A stretch of 50,104 bases of DNA from a virus. A program made the position numbers and the translations under genes. The stretch lies in the IMG/VR virus record IMGVR_UViG_3300042549_001238, positions 1-50,104 of that record; one strand, written 5' to 3'. Positions 34,340 to 43,575 of the stretch are shown piece by piece (position 1 is the stretch's first letter; each line of letters opens with the position of its first letter). The notes under the pieces were generated by a model that worked only from the letters and a program-made list of their open reading frames with translations, did no database searches and had not been told where the DNA came from.

Positions 34340-36310
34340 TTAGCAAGGTTTGGCGCACGGATCTTCTGGAACGTTCACATCTGGGTCACCGCGATCAACG
34401 CCAACATTACCTTCTCCATCACCGATTCCAGTTCCTTGATTTGGTAATGTTCCACCAACTAAATTCCTGTCATCAAAATCTGTGATTGGTGTTATATTGG
34501 TATTAGAAGAGAAAGTTGGGAGCGTGATTCCAGGGTCGTTATATTCGTCATCAAAATCATCTAACACGATAATAAAATCGCTAGTATTGGCATCACATCC
34601 TTGGCGTTCTGGATTTGGATATAATATTAGATTTAGATATTCGTCAGAATCAGTTGCTTCGCCACCTTTTTTCTTTTTCTTAGAGCAAGCAAGCGAGAAC
34701 AGTTTGATCATACCCTTTAACAGACTCTTAACCGCATTTAGTACTGCTTTATCTTGTGCAATAATATCTTTAATTTCGTTTTTAATGTTTTTAAATCTAG
34801 TAATACTATTGTTTATTCTGCTTATAACTTCGGCATCTGTTAAATTTCTGATAGCGTCATCACGCAAATCATACTTCATTTGGTTTAAATTTTCTCTAAC
34901 CTTTTCCATTAGTTTATCTTGAAGTAATGATTGTGCAGCATCGGTTGGTGATGCTGCACTTACTGTCTGGTAAATACCGTTGGCTCGTCTGACACGAGTG
35001 GTAAATCCATTCATAAAATTAGGGTCGCCAGTAATGGTACTTGGCAATGTAAACGCATTTACAATTCCATCTGGATCTACTAAATCTTCGTCTAATCCAA
35101 TATATGGAATTTCATCGGTAACTTTGTAAACTGCAAAATTCTTAGTTACTCTGAGATAATCGTCAACCACAATAGTTGTATCGGTTACAGAAATAACAAT
35201 ATATTCTTTTGCGTCATAATAGATCTTATTGTTAGCCTGTAGATCGGACGTAAAGGTAGTTCCGACGCCAGTAATTACGTTATCCAAACAAACTGAGTTA
35301 CAAACGAATGAAGTCTGAACTTTAAGTTCTTGATCTGTTTTAGTTGTTGTATACGCAGTGTTCACATTAAATGATGTTTCTACATAAAATGTATTGGCAA
35401 CTGCAGACTCATAAAATGGATTGTAAACTGTTAGATAATCGCCGAGTGAGTTAATTGTATTAACTTGACGCACCTCACCGTTTACAGAGATGTACATATT
35501 GGTGTTAAGTTTAATGGTGCCGCTGGTAGCGATTAAATGGTTTGCAAGGTTTAGAGTGCCTACAGAAGTCGTTGTAACCTTCACATTATCTGTTGTTGTA
35601 TCCACCGATACAGTTCCAGATGGAGCTGCAGTAAAGTTCTTATCGATCATAATTCTTGGCTGATTGTCTATGATTATCAAGTCGCCAAGTTCAATTACTG
35701 GATAAACAGTTGCGCTTAAATTTGGGCTAACTTGATTGCTAGAAGCAATGTTTGCCGTTGCGCCTGTAAATACAACATTACCATATAGTCTTTGAATTTC
35801 GAGAGCGGTTCCAGCTCCACCAGTTCCAGAAAGATTGTCAGTGTGAGTTTGAAAATCTCTCATGGCTCGAGCTAAAGAATCTGATTCCTCAGTAAGATTT
35901 ACCAGCTCACCAATGCTAAATCCACCAATTTTATATGTGTTTGAATTTTGTTGTACAGAACCTAGCGTATTAAGAAGTTGAGTACGAACATTAGAAATTG
36001 CACCACCAGTTCTACCGAAAAGATTTGGAAGAGCTGCCTCTAACCTAATTTGACCATCTGGTCCAGTAAACTTATCAAAAAATGCATTCACATCATTAAA
36101 AAATCCACCTGTTGCTCTATCAAGAGGACCCAATACGCTATCTCTAATACCACCAGTTATCTTGTTAACAAACTCATTTAAGCCATTTCTAAATGCATCT
36201 ACACCGCGTTTTGCAGATTTAGCCAAATCGCTCAATGCCTTTCCGAGTTTAGTGTCGGCGAAATTGAGCCCTCCATTTTTTGCAAAAGGAACAGGTAAAC
36301 ACGAAAACAT
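34340..36310 (-). CDS. Large structural protein of the baseplate operon, unknown function
   Basis: The product is 656 residues from the only ATG, starting MFSCLPVPFAKNGG. There is an amphipathic helical N-terminus, a beta-rich middle (about 180-420), a helix and lysine-rich stretch with four lysines (LACSKKKKKGG) near 550, and an acidic Asp/Gly-rich tail ending DPCAKPC. It occupies the slot between gp5-side genes and gp25 in marine T4-like phages. The reading frame is open for about 36 more codons upstream without a standard start (see findings), so the true N-terminus is uncertain. Confidence 0.65.
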   Translation of the reverse strand: MFSCLPVPFAKNGGLNFADTKLGKALSDLAKSAKRGVDAFRNGLNEFVNKITGGIRDSVLGPLDRATGGFFNDVNAFFDKFTGPDGQIRLEAALPNLFGRTGGAISNVRTQLLNTLGSVQQNSNTYKIGGFSIGELVNLTEESDSLARAMRDFQTHTDNLSGTGGAGTALEIQRLYGNVVFTGATANIASSNQVSPNLSATVYPVIELGDLIIIDNQPRIMIDKNFTAAPSGTVSVDTTTDNVKVTTTSVGTLNLANHLIATSGTIKLNTNMYISVNGEVRQVNTINSLGDYLTVYNPFYESAVANTFYVETSFNVNTAYTTTKTDQELKVQTSFVCNSVCLDNVITGVGTTFTSDLQANNKIYYDAKEYIVISVTDTTIVVDDYLRVTKNFAVYKVTDEIPYIGLDEDLVDPDGIVNAFTLPSTITGDPNFMNGFTTRVRRANGIYQTVSAASPTDAAQSLLQDKLMEKVRENLNQMKYDLRDDAIRNLTDAEVISRINNSITRFKNIKNEIKDIIAQDKAVLNAVKSLLKGMIKLFSLACSKKKKKGGEATDSDEYLNLILYPNPERQGCDANTSDFIIVLDDFDDEYNDPGITLPTFSSNTNITPITDFDDRNLVGGTLPNQGTGIGDGEGNVGVDRGDPDVNVPEDPCAKPC

Positions 36311-36387
36311 ATTTGCAAGTGTTTGGAGTAAGGGAAGACCTCCTATGAGACACAGGATAATCTTAATAATTTTGCCTATAATTTTAC

Positions 36388-36615
36388 CTAGGAAGACACT
36401 ATACTCCTCTTGATTCGTTCAGTCTCTTTTGCTGCAAATTCTTCTAATCTATCCAAATCTTTCTTTATGTTATATGATACCATATAACCAGTGTACTTTT
36501 GATGCAGCCCATGTTCATTTAAAAACTTTACATCTTCTTCAGAAAGAAGAATAAACTTTGACATTTTAGCAGTTATTTTTTGATAGGTTGCTAAATCTTT
36601 AGGTTTTAGACACAT
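36388..36615 (-). CDS. Small protein, unknown function
   Basis: The product is 75 residues, mostly helical by look, with MCLKPKDLATYQKITAKMSK at the N-terminus and a charged C-terminal helix (DRLEEFAAKETERIKRSI). It begins 2 bases after the upstream stop and is in the baseplate operon, so it may be a small assembly factor. I recognise no family. Confidence 0.55.
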   Translation of the reverse strand: MCLKPKDLATYQKITAKMSKFILLSEEDVKFLNEHGLHQKYTGYMVSYNIKKDLDRLEEFAAKETERIKRSIVSS

Positions 36616-36617
36616 AT

Positions 36618-37277
36618 TTATGCACCTGGCACATAGACGCCATCGATAATTTTACCAGGCGCATTTGGTGGCAATTTTTTATACTTGGCATAAAATGCCT
36701 GATACTGTGGTGGAATTCCTAGTGCACCACCAGCTCGTTCTGCTGAAGAACCAATCGGTACAGCTGTATCGGCAGTTTGAGTTGTTGTTGCAACATCAAC
36801 TTGATCCTCCACATTTCCTGCTGAAATTCTATCATAGACTGTATTTGCTGCAGTAACAATTTGATCGCCAGTTGGTGCTGTTGTGCTTAAACTTCTGCTA
36901 CCATCATAGTTAAGTCCAGTTTCTATTTTAATATTACTATCTTTTGGAAATACATCACTATAAGTTAAACCAGCAGCTACTTTAGGTGCAAGAACAGGGT
37001 TTTCTTTAGCCTCTTTTTGTGCTTTTGGTGCATATTTTTCTGTTTTAGGTGACGCTGACCTGGAAGGAACTCGACCAGTTGCTGCTAGTATTGGTTTATC
37101 TGCAACTGCTGCAACTTCTGTTTTTCGCGCAGTATATTCTTTTTCTACCCATTCTGGATATTGTTTATCTGGATTTCCCCTTTTATCAACTTGAATGGCT
37201 CGAAGTTGATCTTTTGTGAGTGGCGTCCCTTCTTTAGCCTCAACTTCACCTATGTAATAAGTTTTATCGTCAGCCAT
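36618..37277 (-). CDS. Structural-operon protein, unknown function
   Basis: The product is 219 residues from the ATG at 37277. I prefer it to an upstream GTG because GAAGGTGG sits 5-9 bases before this ATG and the gp5 stop is one base away. It has a charged, probably disordered middle rich in Lys/Pro/Ala and an ordered C-terminal part ending PPNAPGKIIDGVYVPGA. Its position next to gp5 suggests a baseplate hub accessory. No domain was recognised. Confidence 0.55.
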   Translation of the reverse strand: MADDKTYYIGEVEAKEGTPLTKDQLRAIQVDKRGNPDKQYPEWVEKEYTARKTEVAAVADKPILAATGRVPSRSASPKTEKYAPKAQKEAKENPVLAPKVAAGLTYSDVFPKDSNIKIETGLNYDGSRSLSTTAPTGDQIVTAANTVYDRISAGNVEDQVDVATTTQTADTAVPIGSSAERAGGALGIPPQYQAFYAKYKKLPPNAPGKIIDGVYVPGA

Positions 37278-37278
37278 A

Positions 37279-38592
37279 TTAACCACCTTCTGGTAAATTA
37301 ATATTAGGCATTGGGAAATCTGATGGATTTAATGGAGGCAGTTCAGGGAAAACTGGATCAGGAACAGAAAGTGCCTTATCTGCTATTGGTGGAATACATG
37401 AATTTGTGTCTTGGATTCCATATGTTTGGTTTGTAATACCTATAGTTTGTGTATTTTCGCCAATCATTGCTGCCATCTTACCTTTAATACCAGCCACGCC
37501 AGCACTCTCGACTTGTGCTCTAACACCACCAGAAACTTTAGCGGAAACACCTGCACTCACTGAAGCAGTAACTCCAGCAGTCATTGAAGCACTCAATAAA
37601 CCAGAAGCTGAGAACATTGCACCTGATACTGACACACCTTGTCCTGCTGAAATACCAACAGAACTGCCGCTAGAAATCTCAAATCCTTCACATTGAATTT
37701 TAATTTTACCATTGACTCTTAAGAAGAAATCAGAATCAATTGTTTCGTATTTTGATCCATTTACATAATTTCGATGGTCACCCATAGTTACATCGTAACG
37801 ACCTTTTTGAGACTTAATTTTTGTGTGTCCCTCAGGGAGGAACTCTAGCGTAGAGCCTGTTCTATGCGATAATTGTACACGCTCGAAGTTGTTTGTATCA
37901 TCTAGTTCTAATGCATGCCCAGATTCAGTTTCAGTTACGTTATTAAATGGATATTGTGCATTGAACGATGGATATGGTTCATCCCAAGTATCATTTGCCG
38001 CAGTTTGAATTTTGGTTATTCTTGTTTTTCTCTGTATATCGATGGTTGTTCCAGCAATTGATTCTGGAGCAACGCCATCATAACTTCCATCATCTGCTTG
38101 TCCACGAGTTGGTCTAGACAGTCTAGAAGTTGTAGGTTCGTTTAGATTTGCAGGATTTCTTTTAGGGACATCTTCTACAATCTTAACGCCAGTTGTATCT
38201 GGTACGATTGATGCTTCTTTAATTTTCTTAGGGAATGTTTTACTGGCTTTGTCAGCCTCAGTATATGGATCTGTGAATCCTACATTGTTTTGGCGAATTT
38301 CGTCAGGAATTCCTGGAACTGTTCCCATAATAATTGGATATTGCCCATCTTCGCCGTCGGCGAAAAATCCAAAAACCATTGTTCCTTCTGCTGGTGGCTG
38401 CACCGAACGAACACCATAAGGGACAATTGGATGCGCCCACGGAAGTTTATTGATTGGAATTTGATTCACATCTTCATTATGCCAACCAAAGCAACGGACT
38501 TGGCAACGTCCAAGCTCGAGTGGGTCTAGACGATTTTCTACTACGCCAAACCACCAAACAAAATTGTTTAATCCTAAGAAGTCTTTTTGCAT
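37279..38592 (-). CDS. gp5: Baseplate hub/needle protein gp5 without lysozyme domain
   Basis: The product is 437 residues (T4 gp5: 575). The N-terminal OB-fold (about 10-125) has N-R-L-D-P-L-E-L-G-R-C-Q-V-R and W-A-H-P-I-V-P-Y-G, as in gp5/VgrG proteins. The C-terminal half is a trimeric beta-prism with Gly/Ser/Val octad-like repeats (for example SGAMFSASGLLSASM), the cell-piercing needle. The T4 lysozyme domain between these is absent, as in other marine T4-like phages. A lytic transglycosylase is instead visible in the tape-measure protein. The gene is followed by the 219-residue gene with a one-base gap. Confidence 0.85.
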   Translation of the reverse strand: MQKDFLGLNNFVWWFGVVENRLDPLELGRCQVRCFGWHNEDVNQIPINKLPWAHPIVPYGVRSVQPPAEGTMVFGFFADGEDGQYPIIMGTVPGIPDEIRQNNVGFTDPYTEADKASKTFPKKIKEASIVPDTTGVKIVEDVPKRNPANLNEPTTSRLSRPTRGQADDGSYDGVAPESIAGTTIDIQRKTRITKIQTAANDTWDEPYPSFNAQYPFNNVTETESGHALELDDTNNFERVQLSHRTGSTLEFLPEGHTKIKSQKGRYDVTMGDHRNYVNGSKYETIDSDFFLRVNGKIKIQCEGFEISSGSSVGISAGQGVSVSGAMFSASGLLSASMTAGVTASVSAGVSAKVSGGVRAQVESAGVAGIKGKMAAMIGENTQTIGITNQTYGIQDTNSCIPPIADKALSVPDPVFPELPPLNPSDFPMPNINLPEGG

Positions 38593-38593
38593 T

Positions 38594-39928
38594 TTAAAAT
38601 AATTTTGCTACTTTGTGTGAGTTGCCAGCAGCCTTACTTATCCGAGCTGACACTGAGTTCTTTGAAAGTTCCATAACAGTTTGTAATGAATTTGGAGTTA
38701 TCACGTGTCTAACAGCAGTAATTAGATATCTGCCAGAATAGTATTCATCATAATTTTGTTGGTTTTCTTGATCAACGCTAAACGCTGGCATTTCAACATC
38801 TAGAGTAAATCCTACTGAGTATAATGGATTTCCTGGAACAACGCAATGAAGTTCAGTATTATTTATCGTTTCTATTAACATCTGACGTTGGGCTAAAATT
38901 TCCTCAACGTATGTGTCATTAGATCTAACTCTTTTTGATATAAAATATGGTAAATTAGAATGTGATTTATTGGTTAACCAATATCTAATCTTAGAGTCAT
39001 ACGCAGCATACACTGGTTCATTTTTTCTATTACTTGCATCATTAAATGGGAAATATCCATCAATCATAACATCTCTTGTTTTTTCGTCAAGAATAGAAAT
39101 TTCGCCCTTTGTATATTTTTGTGTAATTAAATCCAATGTATAAAGTTTAGAACTATACAGCCCCTCGCGAGTTGCTTTAACCATATCAAATGTGCTGTTG
39201 AATTTAAAATTCTTCATCTTATTGATACTGTCAAATGGACTTGTATCTGACGCAGCAGTATATTGCGCTCTATCATATTTTAAAATACCGAGTGACGCAT
39301 TTTTGTACAAATTTATCAAAGATTGAAAATTAAATCCATTTTTATTTTCGTAAAAAAAGAATGGCGAATTAGAGTCGCCAAACGCATTCTCTGTTAAATA
39401 TTGAATAGCATCGAGTGGATTTTTTCTTGTCAACACAAATTCAGATGGACCCTTTGACTGGTCAAATGCTGCTAATCTATTTTTGTTTACTTTTAAATCA
39501 GTTTGACAAATGCTCTTTACATAGTCAGAAACATTTTCGCCAGTGAACGATCTTGAGATAGATTGCTGATTCGAGAACACCAATTCATCTGAGCAGAAAT
39601 GCAATACATAAGTTTGTGTTTGAGAAGCTGGGGATTTTTCTCTATCTGTTATTTTATAGACACGAAATACTTTATCGTATTTTTCCTTTAATCCAACTTT
39701 TTCGAATTTTATAGAAAGATACTCATTTCCATGAACAGCAAAGTCGCCAAGTAAATTGATGCCGTCTATCAATTGAATTGTGCCTGTGATGACGTGCTGA
39801 AAAATATCTTCATAGATATTAATCGTATTGAATATTTTTCTTAAATCTGCATTCTTGCCATTAGAACTAATAAGCGTCAATTCTAATAGTCTAACATCAT
39901 CTGCAGTTCTAGGCGTATCATTAAGCAT
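38594..39928 (-). CDS. Baseplate hub protein (gp27-like)
   Basis: The product is 444 residues. It lies between gp5 and gp53, where the hub gene is found in marine T4-like phages. Its beta-barrel-type N-terminal half (D-V-R-L-L-E-L-T-L-I, F-R-V-Y-K-I-T-D-R) and late Y-Y-S-G-R-Y-L-I-T-A-V-R-H-V strand fit the gp27/gpD hub fold that carries gp5. Sequence identity with T4 gp27 is low, so the call rests on position, length and fold-like pattern. It overlaps gp53 by 8 bases. Confidence 0.65.
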   Translation of the reverse strand: MLNDTPRTADDVRLLELTLISSNGKNADLRKIFNTINIYEDIFQHVITGTIQLIDGINLLGDFAVHGNEYLSIKFEKVGLKEKYDKVFRVYKITDREKSPASQTQTYVLHFCSDELVFSNQQSISRSFTGENVSDYVKSICQTDLKVNKNRLAAFDQSKGPSEFVLTRKNPLDAIQYLTENAFGDSNSPFFFYENKNGFNFQSLINLYKNASLGILKYDRAQYTAASDTSPFDSINKMKNFKFNSTFDMVKATREGLYSSKLYTLDLITQKYTKGEISILDEKTRDVMIDGYFPFNDASNRKNEPVYAAYDSKIRYWLTNKSHSNLPYFISKRVRSNDTYVEEILAQRQMLIETINNTELHCVVPGNPLYSVGFTLDVEMPAFSVDQENQQNYDEYYSGRYLITAVRHVITPNSLQTVMELSKNSVSARISKAAGNSHKVAKLF

Positions 39929-40610
39929 TTAAAACCCTTTCAATTTCATCGACCAATGATTCAACATATTCTGGTTTTAAAATTTTAATAGTACGTCTAG
40001 ATTCATTAAGAGCATCTTCATGCTCATAGACATATACAGGTTTATATGTTGATGTCATAGTTAAGGTTGCAACTGTTGCAGTATTAACATTGGAATTATT
40101 AGCATAAAAGGTTATTGTTTTTGTTTCTGAATTAGCAGTTCCTAAATCTTTAATTTGGATTGCATTAGAAGAATAGTTATATTGCTCTAATGTTATGATG
40201 CTAGTATTTGTTGTTTCTGTTGTTGGTCCATCAACCTCTGATAGTATTTTTTTAACTTCTAATTCGTAATGATGAATTGCTGAATATGCTTCAGCAATAG
40301 AAGAATAGCCATATTGCTTTACTATCTTTCTTTCTAGTGCATCACGTGATAGCGGAAGTTGAAACAATGGATCATTGATGTTATTAACCATCAAAACAAT
40401 CCAATGATAATCAGGATTACCATATTGTTTGTAAGCAATTAGTTCAGGTGTGTCGGAATCTTCAACTTGATATTTGTAAAAACCTGAAGAGTTATCAATT
40501 AAACTGCTATTAATACTAAATCTAGAAAAGATATTAGTTACAGCTGCAATAGTTCCTTGATTGGATAAATCAAAAGAGTATGGAATTTTTGGGAATTGTC
40601 TGAAGTACAT
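39921..40610 (-). CDS. gp53: Baseplate wedge protein gp53
   Basis: The product is 229 residues (T4: 196). The key block Y-G-N-P-D-Y-H-W-I-V-L-M-V-N-N-I-N-D-P matches T4 gp53 (YGNPQLYWVLLMCNDNYDP), and the N- and C-terminal hydrophobic/LysM-type pieces fit. gp53 clamps adjacent wedges together. It overlaps gp48 by one base (TAATG). The C-terminal helix (ILKPEYVESLVDEIERVL) is also T4-like. Confidence 0.85.
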   Translation of the reverse strand: MYFRQFPKIPYSFDLSNQGTIAAVTNIFSRFSINSSLIDNSSGFYKYQVEDSDTPELIAYKQYGNPDYHWIVLMVNNINDPLFQLPLSRDALERKIVKQYGYSSIAEAYSAIHHYELEVKKILSEVDGPTTETTNTSIITLEQYNYSSNAIQIKDLGTANSETKTITFYANNSNVNTATVATLTMTSTYKPVYVYEHEDALNESRRTIKILKPEYVESLVDEIERVLNA

Positions 40611-41920
40611 TAGAATCCTTCTCCAACTGCAGTTCTGTCAATGATCACTGTTTCAGTAAACTTTAAACTCAATCTAATTTCAACAGGCGCACCAGTATAG
40701 AATGTGGCGAATGAGCCACCACCAGTGTAATCGATGCTAATATCCTCTAACACACATTTCTTAGTTTTAAACAAATATGAGTTTGGCATAGCATGATTTA
40801 CGCCATCATAAAATTCCAATTGAAACTGTGACGGTGGAATAAAGTATCTGCTAGAAGTTTCCGCAGAAATTTGTGGAGCAGCTTCCAATTTTAAAATCTG
40901 TAGAATAGACTGAATAGCGCCAGACTCTTCTGGGTTTCGTGGGATCATTCTAAAATCCAATGTGAACTGGCGCAACGCAGGGGAATTGTATATTAGTTCT
41001 AATTGAGGATTAAGCGTTCTGCCTGTTGCAGCAAAAAGTCCTAATTTTCTAAAATCTTCACTCAATATATTTCCAGCAAGCCTACCAGCTGCTTCAGCAA
41101 TAAACGGATTAGCATTGTCTCCTTTGCCATTTGTTGAGGCTAGAGCTTGTGCCGCCAAGCCAAATCCACCCAATGCTGCTGTTAAAGACAGTTGGTCATA
41201 ATTGTTTTGGTATGAAACTGCTAAATTTTCAGGCATTGTTAATGCTATAGCGTAACTCAGTTGTTCTATATTTCTTCTTAATTGGTAGTTTGTGAGCACA
41301 CTTTTTGCTCGTTGAGCAAACTCGCCAACGCCAGGTGCAGCTGCATTTAAAGCCGCACCTGCTTTAGTTATATTATCGTTAACCAAAGAGCCAAGTGATG
41401 TGTTTTTAATTTCAGTGGAAACAGCCGTTCCTGCCTTTTCAATCGCACTTACTATATTTGTTGCAGGATCAAACTCAGCAGCCGCTGCTTCCTCGGCGTT
41501 TTGTGGCGGCGAGATTGTACCAACAGCACTTCTAAACATTTTTATAAGGACATATGGTGTGGCATCAGTTTCGATTGTGGATGGAAATTTAATTATACCT
41601 AACTGCGAACGATCCAGCGGTGATCGATTTACATTAGTTATTTCAGAATTTAATTGGTCAACAATGGGATCGGTTGTAGATGCCGATCCAGTTGATGTTT
41701 GTGGTCTAGATGATCTAGATGGTTCGTTTCTAGTGTCGAAACCAGCTCGAGCACGCAATGGTTCTAGAGTTGCCATCTCTCGTTCAAATTGCGTTTGGCT
41801 AATTTGTCCTCGACTTCTTCGTGCGGCTAAATTAGAAACTGCTTGGTTATATACTTGCGCAGCGTTTGTTTGTCTATCATATGATACTCTGCCGCGAGAT
41901 CTTGGTCCGCCTTCGCTCAT
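40610..41920 (-). CDS. gp48: Baseplate tail-tube cap protein gp48
   Basis: The product is 436 residues (T4: 364). The N-terminal ~80 residues are Arg/Ser/Thr-rich and probably flexible. The C-terminal tube-type domain has L-D-F-R-M-I-P-R-N-P-E-E-S (T4-type gp48 motif) and Y-F-I-P-P-S-Q-F-Q-L-E-F. gp48 caps the hub and starts the tail tube. AGGA lies eight bases before the ATG. It is the first gene of the long leftward baseplate operon and diverges from gp4. Confidence 0.8.
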   Translation of the reverse strand: MSEGGPRSRGRVSYDRQTNAAQVYNQAVSNLAARRSRGQISQTQFEREMATLEPLRARAGFDTRNEPSRSSRPQTSTGSASTTDPIVDQLNSEITNVNRSPLDRSQLGIIKFPSTIETDATPYVLIKMFRSAVGTISPPQNAEEAAAAEFDPATNIVSAIEKAGTAVSTEIKNTSLGSLVNDNITKAGAALNAAAPGVGEFAQRAKSVLTNYQLRRNIEQLSYAIALTMPENLAVSYQNNYDQLSLTAALGGFGLAAQALASTNGKGDNANPFIAEAAGRLAGNILSEDFRKLGLFAATGRTLNPQLELIYNSPALRQFTLDFRMIPRNPEESGAIQSILQILKLEAAPQISAETSSRYFIPPSQFQLEFYDGVNHAMPNSYLFKTKKCVLEDISIDYTGGGSFATFYTGAPVEIRLSLKFTETVIIDRTAVGEGF

Positions 41921-41931
41921 TTAGTGTTTCC

Positions 41932-41939
41932 TATAAATA
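41932..41939 (+). promoter_or_regulatory. Possible late promoter for the rightward genes
   Basis: An exact TATAAATA lies in the 23-base divergent gap, four bases before the gp4 start codon. If used, transcription would begin within the ATG, which suggests either a leaderless or near-leaderless gp4 message or a chance match. The octamer is close to its own inverse, so it could also serve the leftward gp48 side weakly. Confidence 0.4.
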
Positions 41940-41943
41940 CTTG

Positions 41944-42378
41944 ATGGCATACAGTGGTAAATTTAGTCCTAAAAATACCAATAAATATTTAGGTGATCCA
42001 ACAAACATCTGGTATAGATCGTTATGGGAGCGCCGAGTTATGGTGCACCTGGATGATAATCCAAGTGTAGTTGAATGGTCTAATGAGGAAATAGTAATAC
42101 CTTATTTATCCCCAGTTGATAATCGTTGGCATCGTTACTTTCCAGACTTTTTTGTCAGAATTCGCAATAAAAATGGAACTTCTGAAGCAATGATTCTTGA
42201 GGTAAAGCCATTTAATCAGGTATTGCCGCCTCAGCGAAGAAGTAGAGTTACAAAACAATATATCCGTGAAGTTGCAACTTGGGGTATAAATGAAGCCAAA
42301 TGGCAAGCTGCGATGGAATACTGTAAGGATAGAAATTGGACGTTTAAAGTTATCACAGAAAAAGATCTTGGAATTTAA
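41944..42378 (+). CDS. gp4: Head completion protein gp4
   Basis: The product is 144 residues (T4: 150) from the ATG at 41944, giving MAYSGKFSPKNTNKYLGDP, which closely matches the T4 start MAYSGKWVPKNISKYRGDP. The conserved core W-E-R-R-V ... I-P-Y-L ... Y-F-P-D-F-F-V ... I-L-E-V-K-P has the D and E-x-K of a restriction-endonuclease-like fold. It works in head completion at the portal side. A longer upstream start (41866) is rejected because it would overlap the divergent gp48 gene. Stop and next start overlap in TAATG. Confidence 0.9.
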   Translation: MAYSGKFSPKNTNKYLGDPTNIWYRSLWERRVMVHLDDNPSVVEWSNEEIVIPYLSPVDNRWHRYFPDFFVRIRNKNGTSEAMILEVKPFNQVLPPQRRSRVTKQYIREVATWGINEAKWQAAMEYCKDRNWTFKVITEKDLGI

Positions 42379-42926
42379 TGCCATCACTATTTGATAAACT
42401 CAGCAAGGAAATGACAGCGGCGAACATTCGCCCAAGAACAGACGCAGCCAGAGCATGGCTAGGCGACAAAATTGGTCGTATGCGCATTCCTTCAGATAGG
42501 TCTAATATCTTAAACGACGCAAGTCGTATCTCACCAAAAGCCTTTATCGGTCGTATGTATTTTTACCACTATGACCCAAAATATAAAAATGTGCTTCCAG
42601 TCTACGATAAGTTCCCTCTGGTAATCCCAATGGATATGTATTCAGATGGATTCTTGGGTCTGAACCTACATTATCTAGATCCATACAGCCGTTTGGCGCT
42701 ATTAGACAAACTCTTGGATTTTGCCAATAACGATAAATATAACGACTCGACAAAATTAAATTTATCATATGACCTGTTAACTCGATCTCGTCGATACAAG
42801 ATGATTGAACCTTGTATTAAACGATACCTGTTAAACCACATAAGATCGTCGTTGATTTATATTGAACCAATGCATTGGGAAACGGCGATTTTTCTACCAA
42901 CCGCAAAGATGGTGTATAAAACATAA
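42378..42926 (+). CDS. Conserved T4-like phage protein, unknown function
   Basis: The product is 182 residues. Notable conserved-looking segments are G-R-M-Y-F-Y-H-Y-D-P-K-Y, V-Y-D-K-F-P-L-V-I-P-M-D and F-L-G-L-N-L-H-Y-L-D-P, followed by a helical C-terminus ending MVYKT. Similar proteins recur in marine T4-like phages near gp4, but I know of no function. Overlaps of one base on both sides show tight coupling to gp4 and the tube-fold gene, so a role in the head-tail junction is possible. Confidence 0.6.
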   Translation: MPSLFDKLSKEMTAANIRPRTDAARAWLGDKIGRMRIPSDRSNILNDASRISPKAFIGRMYFYHYDPKYKNVLPVYDKFPLVIPMDMYSDGFLGLNLHYLDPYSRLALLDKLLDFANNDKYNDSTKLNLSYDLLTRSRRYKMIEPCIKRYLLNHIRSSLIYIEPMHWETAIFLPTAKMVYKT

Positions 42927-43558
42927 TGGCAGAAGAAACTAAACCAGGTATTTTTGAATCCCTACAAAATTTGTGGAACAAATATACAACACCAACAGAT
43001 GGCGCGCAGCAAGGTCAAAGCCTTCTTGGCTACGATTATAACAGTGTTGCAAATCAAAACTTACTTAGAAGCTGTAAGTTTGCAGTTCAATTTACCAGAA
43101 TACCAGGCATCGAGCCAGCAGATTTAAGAAGACTAACTTATCTGTGCGATTCCGTAGAATTTCCTGGACAAACTTTAACTACAACAGACTATAGAATCCC
43201 AGGGCAATTAAAAACCAAAATTCCATATGCCAGAGAACTTTCTGAAGTAACCTTTAGTTTTTATGTTCCTGTAGATTACTCTCCCTACACTTTAATGAAT
43301 GATTGGATACAGTCCATTTCATTATCAACAACTCAAAATCGTTATTTGGATGAGATCGTTGGTTCTATCAGCTTATATCAATTTGCTGATACTGGTAAAA
43401 GTTTTATACGAGGAACACCGTCTAAGAGTATGCAGGTAGATTTGATTAATGCTTACCCATTAAACGTACAATCTATGCCAGCCAACTGGGGTGACGATGG
43501 ATTCCATAAATTGACTGCGAGCTTTTTCTTTGTTGATTACAGAATTACTGAATTTTAA
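42926..43558 (+). CDS. Tail-tube-fold protein (gp19/gp54 type)
   Basis: The product is 210 residues. L-R-S-C-K-F-A-V-Q-F (43-52), V-E-F-P-G-Q-T-L-T-T, and the later A-R-E-L-S-E-V-T-F-S-F-Y-V-P strand are typical of contractile-tail tube proteins, and the last beta strand F-F-F-V-D-Y-R ends the fold. It could be the baseplate tube initiator (gp54) or the tube protein (gp19). It sits before the gp26-type chaperone and tape-measure genes, the usual order of tube, chaperone and ruler in tailed phages. Confidence 0.65.
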   Translation: MAEETKPGIFESLQNLWNKYTTPTDGAQQGQSLLGYDYNSVANQNLLRSCKFAVQFTRIPGIEPADLRRLTYLCDSVEFPGQTLTTTDYRIPGQLKTKIPYARELSEVTFSFYVPVDYSPYTLMNDWIQSISLSTTQNRYLDEIVGSISLYQFADTGKSFIRGTPSKSMQVDLINAYPLNVQSMPANWGDDGFHKLTASFFFVDYRITEF

Positions 43559-43575
43559 TATTGTTTGGAGTTACT

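Noticed and set aside
37278-37286. GTG start for the 219-residue protein at 37286
   Set aside because: It lies in the Shine-Dalgarno region and in the gp5 stop; the ATG at 37277 is better spaced.
41866-41943. Longer start for gp4 at 41866
   Set aside because: It would overlap the divergent gp48 start; the T4 match begins at the ATG at 41944.
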